7,911 bases of DNA from the NCBI GenBank assembly GCA_964617665.1, contig CAZUAH010000618.1:1-7911 (forward strand), given 5' to 3'. A program made the position numbers and the translations under genes. Source of the DNA: JADHUC01 sp964617665. Lineage in GTDB: Bacteria; Planctomycetota; Planctomycetia; Pirellulales; Pirellulaceae. Below the pieces are notes generated by a model that was not told the DNA's origin, searched no databases, and saw only the letters and a list, made by a program, of their open reading frames with translations. Positions 1-5,850 of this stretch are shown piece after piece (within the stretch, counting starts at the first letter, position 1; each line of letters opens with the position of its first letter).

Positions 1-1412
1 TTCGTGATCTTCAGCCGCTCCTCGTCGGTGAACGCGGGACTCTCTTCGATAAGATCCCAGAACAGGATCGCCATGTGGGCGTTGTAGTGGTAGAACCCGG
101 CCAGCGGATCCTGCTTGTTCTCGATCCGCTCGCCGTCGATCTCTTCGATGTCCTTCAGCGCCTGCTCGTCAGGAAAGGACAATCGCACGACCTCCCTCGC
201 GCTGAATTCGTCGCCGGTCATGTAGTACATGGCCATGCGTTTGCTGATACTGGTCCAGCCGAAGTAGCCGACGGAACCGTATCCTCTCGAAGCCTCCCAC
301 GTTTCGAATTCCTTGATGTCCGTCGGCGGTTTCAGTCCTTTGCCAAGCTTCGTTTCCATGGTCCATCCGATCGACAGTTCGCCCGCGGCAAAGGCCCCTT
401 TCGACAGAATGCCAACCAACGCGCTGGCTCCCTCTTGGACTCCAATATCATCGCTGGCCCCGACGGTCACGATGCTCTTCCCGTTGCCGAATGGGTTGTG
501 AAGCGACCGGATGGTATATCCTTCCAACCCCGGGTACTTGAGATCCGCCAGGCAGTAGTACAGGTCGTAGAGAGCACGGATCGTTCTGTTCGTCGAGCGA
601 TTACCCAACACGATCAGATTGCCCGTCATCGGGACGGCCGCTTCCGGCGAGTCGTCAGATACGATCGGCACCTTGACGCCGCTCAGCCTCTCGATCTCTT
701 TTTGAACGGCGGCAGCCGCGTTCTGATAGACATCCGATGCGGGCGCCACGATGGCAACGTTCGACTTGCTGGCTTCGACCAGAGCGATGTCGAGATGCAG
801 GTCCTTTAGTTCGCTGTATTGTGGAGGGACGGGCGGAGGCGGGGGGGGAGGCGGCGGGGGAAGGCCACCGACAAGCTTGACGTCGGTGACGAGCACTCTC
901 GGCGTCGGACCACGATGAGTGTACAAGTAGATCATGGCTTTCGTCGTATCTGACGGTGCTGTGCCCTTCACCGAGACCTCGGAGAACCTGTCGGCAAATC
1001 TCGCCGTCAGGCCAATCTGGACATACTGATTCGACGGTAGGAACCGGAACTGCAGGTAAGAGCCCGATGTCGAGGCATCCTCCACACGCTGCACATTCGC
1101 CGTGACCTGATAGGTCTCGCTGCCTTTCAGGTCAAACGACTGAAACACGCCAATCTCTGCCGATGGGTCACCGTCTTCGATCAGCAGTGCCTTCCCGTCG
1201 TCAGGGCCATCTGCGATCTTCAGTTCCTGGTCTGTACCACTGCCGCCGTATTTCGACCAGCCCAGCGGAACGCCGTGATCGTTCACGCCCTTTCTGAAGG
1301 ACGGATTCTCAAGCGTTACTTCGAACAGTTCTTCCGCCTTCGTCGACGTGACTGCGAGAAGGATGGTTGTTGCTGCCAGCACACCATGCAGGTTCATCAA
1401 AGCCTTGCTCAT
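1..1412 (-). CDS. Secreted multidomain protein, probable polysaccharide-degrading enzyme (partial, C-terminus missing)
   Basis: The reading frame is open from ATG 1410-1412 to the left edge, giving 470 codons with no stop; the C-terminus lies outside. The start is supported by GGAGAGG at 1418-1424, five bases upstream. Residues 1-26 form a Sec signal peptide (hydrophobic GVLAATTILLAV, likely cleavage after STKA). Residues ~27-183 look like a beta-rich jelly-roll or carbohydrate-binding module (VFQSFDLKGSETYQV, YLQFRFLP, VLVTDVKLV). A linker with ten consecutive prolines follows (185-194, then VPP). Residues ~205-345 resemble the alpha/beta N-terminal domain found before GH67/GH20 catalytic domains (AAAAVQKEIERLSGVKVPIV, LIVLGNRSTN, IVTVGASDD). 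Residues ~350-470 (GYFGWTSISKRMAMYYMTGD, HYNAHMAILFWDL) suggest the start of an alpha-helical toroid as in some polysaccharide lyases. The domain assignments are inference from pattern and the catalytic family is unknown. The gene is divergent from the four-gene cluster at 1742. Confidence 0.85.
   Translation of the reverse strand, partial: MSKALMNLHGVLAATTILLAVTSTKAEELFEVTLENPSFRKGVNDHGVPLGWSKYGGSGTDQELKIADGPDDGKALLIEDGDPSAEIGVFQSFDLKGSETYQVTANVQRVEDASTSGSYLQFRFLPSNQYVQIGLTARFADRFSEVSVKGTAPSDTTKAMIYLYTHRGPTPRVLVTDVKLVGGLPPPPPPPPPPVPPQYSELKDLHLDIALVEASKSNVAIVAPASDVYQNAAAAVQKEIERLSGVKVPIVSDDSPEAAVPMTGNLIVLGNRSTNRTIRALYDLYYCLADLKYPGLEGYTIRSLHNPFGNGKSIVTVGASDDIGVQEGASALVGILSKGAFAAGELSIGWTMETKLGKGLKPPTDIKEFETWEASRGYGSVGYFGWTSISKRMAMYYMTGDEFSAREVVRLSFPDEQALKDIEEIDGERIENKQDPLAGFYHYNAHMAILFWDLIEESPAFTDEERLKIT
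831..860 (-). repeat. Deca-proline linker codons / C-rich homopolymeric tract
   Basis: Ten consecutive proline codons within the minus-strand gene. The plus strand reads almost pure G, including eight G in a row at 841-848. The tract separates the N-terminal beta domain from the alpha/beta domain, as expected of a flexible interdomain linker in a secreted enzyme. The frame reads cleanly on both sides, so the tract length appears correct in this assembly. Runs of this kind are prone to slippage and could form a G-quadruplex on the non-template side. Confidence 0.8.
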
Positions 1413-1417
1413 ATCCA

Positions 1418-1424
1418 CCTCTCC
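1418..1424 (-). promoter_or_regulatory. Ribosome binding site of the minus-strand gene
   Basis: GGAGAGG on the minus strand lies five bases before the ATG at 1412. It fixes the start: the other nearby ATG (1424-1426 region) is in a different frame and hits a stop after five codons. Confidence 0.65.
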
Positions 1425-1444
1425 ATACGAGAATCAGAAAGTGC

Positions 1445-1485
1445 GCTGCGGGACGGGTGTGGTTGTTCCTGAGCCCGTCAGCAGC
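1445..1485 (-). promoter_or_regulatory. Leader hairpin upstream of the minus-strand gene
   Basis: Two complementary blocks form a stem. GACGGG at 1452-1457 pairs with CCCGTC at 1474-1479, and GCTGC at 1445-1449 pairs with GCAGC at 1481-1485, with a small internal asymmetry between them and a 16-base loop. If transcription starts at about 1479-1485 as the proposed promoter implies, the hairpin would sit at the very 5' end of the leader, where such structures can stabilise mRNA. Its function is inference. Confidence 0.35.
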
Positions 1486-1514
1486 ATTGTATGACAATCT
1501 TGTCCGCCAGTCAT
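1486..1514 (-). promoter_or_regulatory. Candidate promoter for the minus-strand gene
   Basis: Read on the minus strand, TACAAT (1486-1491; five of six consensus bases) lies 17 bases after ATGACT (1509-1514; four of six). The -10 element overlaps a short dyad, ATTGT-ATG-ACAAT (1486-1498), which could be an operator or chance. The predicted 5' leader is about 65 bases. Planctomycete housekeeping promoters are poorly characterised, so this is a weak call. Confidence 0.35.
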
Positions 1515-1548
1515 GTTGTTTGAAGCCGGTTTGAAATGTTCGCGCACT

Positions 1549-1640
1549 TCGTTTAACCCGAAGCCGGAGGCGATGGCGGGCGCTATGAATGGACGATCTA
1601 TTCCACTGCCCGCCGTCGCCTCCGGCTTCGGGTTAAACGA
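1549..1640. repeat. Long palindromic repeat (REP-like), 32-33 bp arms, 28-base centre
   Basis: The left arm 1549-1580 (TCGTTTAACCCGAAGCCGGA…) and the right arm 1609-1640 (…TCCGGCTTCGGGTTAAACGA) are reverse complements over 32 bases with one T/C difference that still allows a G:U pair in RNA. One further C:G pair (1581 with 1608) extends the stem. The centre 1582-1607 is not self-complementary. The element lies between two divergent genes, so it is not placed as a terminator for either. From memory, palindromes of this type occur in many copies in planctomycete genomes, so I regard it as a dispersed repeat. Translated on either strand it gives short open frames with FNPKPEA and ASGFGLN, which should not be annotated as proteins. 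No transposase is adjacent. Confidence 0.85.
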
Positions 1641-1685
1641 CGACACACTAGCCAGCAGCCCTGCGTCCGATGCGATCCGAGAACC

Positions 1686-1713
1686 TTGCGGCAACGAACT
1701 GCGAGGATAGAAT
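1686..1713 (+). promoter_or_regulatory. Candidate promoter for the plus-strand operon
   Basis: TTGCGG (1686-1691) and TAGAAT (1708-1713; five of six -10 consensus bases) are separated by 16 bases. This places the transcription start near 1720, with a leader of about 22 bases containing the Shine-Dalgarno AAAGGG at 1730-1735. The site lies between the palindrome and the first gene of the cluster. The -35 match is weak. Confidence 0.4.
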
Positions 1714-1741
1714 GACCGAGTACTCGACGAAAGGGTGACAC

Positions 1742-2302
1742 ATGACAAAAACTCGCATCACCGTTTGTCTTCTGTTTGCACTTGCGGCGCTACTTCAAAC
1801 GACTGCCATCGCCGCAAACTCGCCCAGCTATGCGCGCGAGCCGGTCGTCGTTGAATACGACGTCGACCCCACTTGGCCTCAGCAGCCTGAGCACGTCAGT
1901 CCCGATGGATGGGTCTCCGGCATGGCCATGGACTGTGAGAACCAGATTTGGCTTCTGAGAAAGGGCCCGGATCCGGTGCAGGTCTATCGCACCGACGGCA
2001 GCTTCGTGCGCACCTGGGGCAAGGACTCGTTCGTCGATCCTCACTTTCTCCGGATCGACCACGAAGGAAGTGTCTGGATCTCCGACTTCAGCCAGCACAT
2101 CATTCAGAAATACACGCCGGAAGGAGAACTGCTGTTGACGCTTGGCGTCCCTGGCGACGCCGGTGACGACGAACGTCATTTCAATCGGCCCACAGACATG
2201 GTGATCACCAAGGCGGGCGACATATTCGTCGGGGATATCTACGGCGAAAAGGCCCAGAGGTTCATCCCAACAAGCAAACGCGACGAGTCCGCTGGCAAGT
2301 AG
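1742..2302 (+). CDS. Short secreted NHL-repeat (beta-propeller) protein, probably truncated
   Basis: A protein of 186 aa. Residues 1-24 are a Sec signal peptide (KTR then VCLLFALAALLQ, cleavage near TAIA). Three NHL blades can be seen: 59-93 (GMAMDCENQIWLL … VYRTDGSFVRTWG), 100-135 (HFLRIDHEGSVWISDF … KYTPEGELLLTLG) and 147-175 (FNRPTDMVITKAGDIFVGDI … RFIP). NHL proteins of this secreted type usually have about six blades and around 300 residues or more, so half the propeller is missing. It ends in a short charged tail, TSKRDESAGK. Such propellers act as binding scaffolds or, in some families, lyases; no activity can be assigned here. The start is supported by AAAGGG at 1730-1735, six bases before the ATG. 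The stop (2300-2302) is 24 bases before the next gene and in the same frame. It may be a decayed gene or a naturally short form. Confidence 0.8.
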   Translation: MTKTRITVCLLFALAALLQTTAIAANSPSYAREPVVVEYDVDPTWPQQPEHVSPDGWVSGMAMDCENQIWLLRKGPDPVQVYRTDGSFVRTWGKDSFVDPHFLRIDHEGSVWISDFSQHIIQKYTPEGELLLTLGVPGDAGDDERHFNRPTDMVITKAGDIFVGDIYGEKAQRFIPTSKRDESAGK

Positions 2303-2326
2303 TGCGGAGTCGATTGCTGCATCATC

Positions 2327-4828
2327 ATGCACACCTTCACCTCTATCCTTCTGCTGATCTCGTTCTCGGCGGCCGACGCCGAAGACTCCGCCGAAATTCT
2401 CTCGCCACGCAACGTGGAAACGCCGTTCTGCTATGTCGCGGGGAGTCCTCGAACTTGGCCGGTCTTCTCGGGCAAGTTGGGTCCACAAGAGCAATTGGTG
2501 CTGACGGCTCGACAAGGCGAGCGCGTGTTGGCCGAGGGTCAAGAACTCCGTTTCTCAGGTCTGCATGTCACGCTTTCTCGGATCGGGATATTGAGAGTCC
2601 AGGCTCCGGCGGATGCGACCATTGCCTTCGAATTGGAAATAGCATTCCATCGCAAGGGAGAGGTTATCGACCAGCAGGTCCTTTCCGTTCGTCGCGCCCC
2701 GCCGAATCATCCCATTTCTTACATCTCCGATCTGGTAGATGATTTGATTCGGATCTTCTGGGACAACGAGGATCGGCGTTTCCTGCCAGTGAAGAAGGAC
2801 GGTTTTGACCAGTACTTCCGTCGCCTGCAGGCCCAGGGGATCACACGGCTCGTCGTTTGGCAGAGTCCCTTTCCGCTGATCACGGAACCGACAAACTTCA
2901 ACAACGAAGACTGGCGTCGGTTCGAGTTGCAGGCGCGGGCGATCCTGGACAGCGAAGACCTTACCGCCGGAATGCGCACGAACTCGCGATTGAAGAACTT
3001 CCAGTGGCTGCGTCTGTTGATGATGCATCGCCTCAGGCACGATTTTGGCCGCATATTCACACAGAGCGCCGCGGACCATGGCATTAAACTGACCGCCAGC
3101 TTTCGACCTTTCGAGGCAGCACTGACCAAATACTACGAGGTTCCGGCCTTCGACTCCGACGGCGCTTGCCTGTGGGGATTCCTGCCGTTGGCTTCGCCTG
3201 TGGTGAATTATCATCCGGCCCAAGTTGGCTTTGCACACTACCGCGAGATCCTCCGACGCATGGGAAAGGAGGACTTGGCGGACTTGGATACGATTGAGAT
3301 CAGAGGCGTGCGGAACGCGTCAGAGATTGCGAGACGTTTCGCAGAGGGCAAAGTGGACCTGGTGCTGCTCGCTTCGCATTTCCCGCCATTGGATGACACG
3401 TCGTTCGTCCTCGTGCGCGGTCCCGACGGAACGTTCAAGCTGCAACGATACGAATCCATCCGAGGCAAAGCCGAATCGCGTCGCCAGCGTGTCGATGGAG
3501 TTCGTTTCCGTGTTGGTGAATCCGATCGACTGGTTATTGAAGGAACAGGGCTTCAAGAGGCTCGTCGCTACCTGATCCTTACAAGTGCCAGCGAGTTTGG
3601 TGAAAATGTCGAGATGCCGGTGGAGCTGGACGTTACTTTGCGAGCCCGTGCCGGCAACAGACTTGGTCGGGCCAACGTCTATTGTTCGCTTGCGGCCGCG
3701 ACCAACGAAGCCCGCCTAACACGCGTTGCCGGGATTCCAGCCGATGGTACCTACCGCACGGAGTTTCAGGCTATCGAGAATGGGATTGACTTCTTTCGTC
3801 GCAACGGGGAACGAACGTGGCAGCTTGGCGACGGCGATCTCGTCATCGACATGGGAGCCGACTGGTCGGTTGAAATGGTGGATTTCAATCGCGCTACCGC
3901 GCGCGAGTACGTGGTGCGCCAACTCCGAACCGTTTTGGCCCACGATGCCTATGACGAAATTTTCGTGAACACGCGATCGCACACCCAGCTTGCAGGCTCG
4001 ACCGCGGATGGCGTAGACGGTGTTCGGCCTATGACACACTACCGATTGCACGGGAAGAACTACTACCACTATGGAATCGACCGCGCGTACGCGCCGATTT
4101 CGCTAGCCGAGGATCCTGTCCTGCGATCTCTCGCGGACGACGCGAAATCTGTCGAAGGAATTACCACGTGGCAGCGAGGCGAATGGCAAGGCTCGTGCCA
4201 ATCGCCCGATTCGGAATACGCATGGCGTTACCGGCGAAACCGTGCCGTGGCGCAAGGCGTACGCGCACTATTGGAGGACCTGGAACGCGAATTTCCCGGC
4301 ACGCGCATTCGCGCCGTTGTTCCACAGAGCGAGAGCGTCATTGAAGCGGTCCAGGCGGACTTGGCGACGATGCGCAAGCCAGACGGCAGCGTTTACGGCA
4401 GCGAGTACTACCGGCACATCTGGGGTTCGCTGAACTACATCCCGGCAATTGGCGAAGGCATGGCCATGGTCGATCTATCCGGTCTATCGGTCGAGCCGAC
4501 CTTTCTGGGAATTCGGTATCTTCCCGATCAAGGGCCACTCGACGTCTTCGTCAATCAATACATCGACGATCTTGCCAACAACCGCGGTTCGCGATTCCGC
4601 GGACCACGCAGCTTCATCTACGAGGCACAATACACCCTCCGCGCGGCCGATCGAAGCGCCGCCAGGAAGCGACGCGAAGAGATCATCCGTTATCTGCTCA
4701 GCCGCAAAGACGACATCGGCGAAGTCCTGCTCTACGAAGCAGCCGACTGGACGTACTACCTGCCGCTTTCGGACCCGGACGTACACGGACACCTGTTGTC
4801 GCACGAGCAAGATGGGGACAAGCAGTAA
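2327..4828 (+). CDS. Large secreted protein of unrecognised family, probable TIM-barrel glycoside-hydrolase-like
   Basis: A protein of 833 aa with a signal peptide (1-18, SILLLISFSAADA, cleavage likely at ADA|ED). Residues ~22-125 look like a beta-sandwich. From ~130 a barrel-like pattern begins: a helix (DLVDDLIRIFWDN), then GITRLVVWQSPFPL (171-184) as a beta strand, IKLTASFRPFE (253-263) and VVNYHPAQVGFAHYREIL (292 onward). Residues ~320-480 are beta-rich and look like an insertion. The barrel seems to resume with YDEIFVNTRSH (542-552), RIRAVVPQSES (~660-670) and FIYEAQYTL (763-771). Conserved-looking acidic candidates are E263, D512, E669, E710 and E766, but no catalytic pair can be named. 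There is no good Shine-Dalgarno (CGGAG at 2305-2309 is 17 bases away), so translation may be coupled to the upstream gene. The start is chosen because it gives a clean signal peptide and the frame is closed by the stop at 2300. I do not recognise a named family; polysaccharide breakdown is inferred from fold pattern and neighbours. Confidence 0.85.
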   Translation: MHTFTSILLLISFSAADAEDSAEILSPRNVETPFCYVAGSPRTWPVFSGKLGPQEQLVLTARQGERVLAEGQELRFSGLHVTLSRIGILRVQAPADATIAFELEIAFHRKGEVIDQQVLSVRRAPPNHPISYISDLVDDLIRIFWDNEDRRFLPVKKDGFDQYFRRLQAQGITRLVVWQSPFPLITEPTNFNNEDWRRFELQARAILDSEDLTAGMRTNSRLKNFQWLRLLMMHRLRHDFGRIFTQSAADHGIKLTASFRPFEAALTKYYEVPAFDSDGACLWGFLPLASPVVNYHPAQVGFAHYREILRRMGKEDLADLDTIEIRGVRNASEIARRFAEGKVDLVLLASHFPPLDDTSFVLVRGPDGTFKLQRYESIRGKAESRRQRVDGVRFRVGESDRLVIEGTGLQEARRYLILTSASEFGENVEMPVELDVTLRARAGNRLGRANVYCSLAAATNEARLTRVAGIPADGTYRTEFQAIENGIDFFRRNGERTWQLGDGDLVIDMGADWSVEMVDFNRATAREYVVRQLRTVLAHDAYDEIFVNTRSHTQLAGSTADGVDGVRPMTHYRLHGKNYYHYGIDRAYAPISLAEDPVLRSLADDAKSVEGITTWQRGEWQGSCQSPDSEYAWRYRRNRAVAQGVRALLEDLEREFPGTRIRAVVPQSESVIEAVQADLATMRKPDGSVYGSEYYRHIWGSLNYIPAIGEGMAMVDLSGLSVEPTFLGIRYLPDQGPLDVFVNQYIDDLANNRGSRFRGPRSFIYEAQYTLRAADRSAARKRREEIIRYLLSRKDDIGEVLLYEAADWTYYLPLSDPDVHGHLLSHEQDGDKQ

Positions 4829-4897
4829 GGCAACTTCGCGCGTAACGCTGTCTTGAAGACGCAGCCTTTGTTAGCATAACCCTTGAGGAGAACACCT
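4829..4897 (+). other. Intergenic spacer within the gene cluster
   Basis: The 69 bases between the 833-aa gene and the isomerase-like gene show no strong hairpin followed by a T run and no convincing promoter. Continued transcription across it is therefore likely. It ends in the Shine-Dalgarno of the next gene. Confidence 0.5.
4885..4890 (+). promoter_or_regulatory. Ribosome binding site that fixes the isomerase start
   Basis: GAGGAG lies seven bases before ATG 4898. A longer reading from TTG 4883 would begin on top of this site and add five residues (MRRTP) ahead of the Tat motif, so ATG 4898 is preferred. Confidence 0.75.
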
Positions 4898-5809
4898 ATG
4901 CAGGCACACAACAAGTTGACTCGACGCGGGTTCATCAAGACGGCGGCGTTGGGAACAGTCGCGGCGGGATTTGGCGGGGCTCTCGGCCGTGCCGCGGGAG
5001 GCGATGCCGCCGCGAGCCGACGGATCCCGCTGAAGGTCGGTATTCGTGCGGCAAGCATGAAGATGGTCGGGGACTTCGATGTCATCAAGACCGCGGCCAG
5101 CATCCCGGGGATGTCGGGCGTGGAATTACAGACAACCAGCGGCAAGTCGAATCTTCGCGATCTGGATGTTGTGCGAAGATACAAGGCGGAAGCCAAACGT
5201 TGGGGACTCCAGATCCCGTCTCTAGCCGGCGTCTGGGATCGAGGCGTCCAGATCCACAAACCGACTGCCGTCGATAGCCTGACAAAAACGATCCAGGCGG
5301 CGGAAATGCTGGAATCCAGTGTGATCCTGCTTGCGTTTTTCCGGCAGAATGCCCCCGATATGACCAACGAGGAATCTTACGGCCCCGTGGTCGCCAACTT
5401 GCAGAAGGCTGCGAAATGCGCCGCGGATGCGGGGGTCACAATGGGATTGGAGAACTCGTTGAGCCCGGCGGACAACAGGAAACTCGTCGATCTCGTGGAT
5501 CATCCGGCGGTTGGCGTCTATTACGATCTTCACAACATGGCCTACTACGGCCATGGAGATCAGGCGATCCCCGGCGTTAAATTGCTTGGCAAGAAGCGGA
5601 TCTGTATGGTGCACGTCAAGAACGAGAAGATGCTACTGGAAGAACCGGGCAAAATTGACTGGGTGGCAGCTTTCCGCGAGTTCAATGACATCCAGTACGA
5701 CGGCTGGTACATCTACGAGACGGGGCATGACAGCACGGCGGACTGCATCGAGGATACGAAAAAGAACAACGCATTCCTGCAGAAACATGTGCAAATGCCG
5801 GCGCGGTAG
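4898..5809 (+). CDS. Tat-exported sugar phosphate isomerase/epimerase-like protein (xylose isomerase-like TIM barrel)
   Basis: A protein of 303 aa. It opens with a twin-arginine signal: TRRGFIK (8-14), a hydrophobic alanine/glycine stretch (AALGTVAAGFGGALG) and an A-rich end near residue 39. The mature part from ~45 (LKVGIRAASMKM) follows the AP-endonuclease 2/xylose isomerase-like barrel. It includes GVELQT (74-79), GVTMGLENS (179-187), GVYYDLHN (206-213), VCMVHVKN-like strand 235-242 and WYIYETGH (270-277). The four divalent-metal ligands expected for this superfamily (as in D-tagatose 3-epimerase) are all present: E185, D210, H239 and E274. It should therefore be an active metal-dependent isomerase or epimerase on a sugar or sugar derivative; the substrate is unknown. 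Tat export fits folding with metal before secretion. Length is typical once the signal is removed. It lies 69 bases after the 833-aa gene and 41 before the hydrolase, probably in the same operon. Confidence 0.92.
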   Translation: MQAHNKLTRRGFIKTAALGTVAAGFGGALGRAAGGDAAASRRIPLKVGIRAASMKMVGDFDVIKTAASIPGMSGVELQTTSGKSNLRDLDVVRRYKAEAKRWGLQIPSLAGVWDRGVQIHKPTAVDSLTKTIQAAEMLESSVILLAFFRQNAPDMTNEESYGPVVANLQKAAKCAADAGVTMGLENSLSPADNRKLVDLVDHPAVGVYYDLHNMAYYGHGDQAIPGVKLLGKKRICMVHVKNEKMLLEEPGKIDWVAAFREFNDIQYDGWYIYETGHDSTADCIEDTKKNNAFLQKHVQMPAR

Positions 5810-5836
5810 ACGCCTAGAGCTCCAAGCGTCGACAAC

Positions 5837-5842
5837 AGGAGA
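5837..5842 (+). promoter_or_regulatory. Ribosome binding site of the tandem hydrolase gene
   Basis: AGGAGA lies eight bases before ATG 5851. The choice of this ATG over the in-frame ATG at 5863 is supported by the site and by a complete signal peptide with positively charged residues at its front. Confidence 0.7.
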
Positions 5843-5850
5843 TACTCGAC

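Noticed and set aside
75..809. Plus-strand open frame of 244 codons over the left part of the window
   Set aside because: It lies opposite the minus-strand gene, whose frame is open for 470 codons with a signal peptide, ribosome binding site and recognisable domain patterns. The plus reading has no ribosome binding site and low-complexity composition.
1549..1640. The palindrome as terminal inverted repeats of an insertion sequence
   Set aside because: Only about 28 bases separate the arms, with no transposase and no obvious target-site duplication; it is better seen as one hairpin-type repeat.
1790..2542. Minus-strand open frame of 250 codons opposite the NHL gene
   Set aside because: It spans the junction of two well-supported plus-strand genes and has no domain pattern; it is a G+C-driven antisense shadow.
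2302..2742. Plus-strand frame of 146 codons starting at GTG 2302
   Set aside because: It overlaps the 833-aa gene in another frame, is arginine-rich and shows no domain; the 833-aa frame has the signal peptide and continues for 2.5 kb.
4840..4868. Possible hairpin (GTCTT/AAGAC) between the 833-aa gene and the isomerase gene as a terminator
   Set aside because: The stem is only five pairs around a one-base centre, with no T run after it, so it cannot form a credible terminator.
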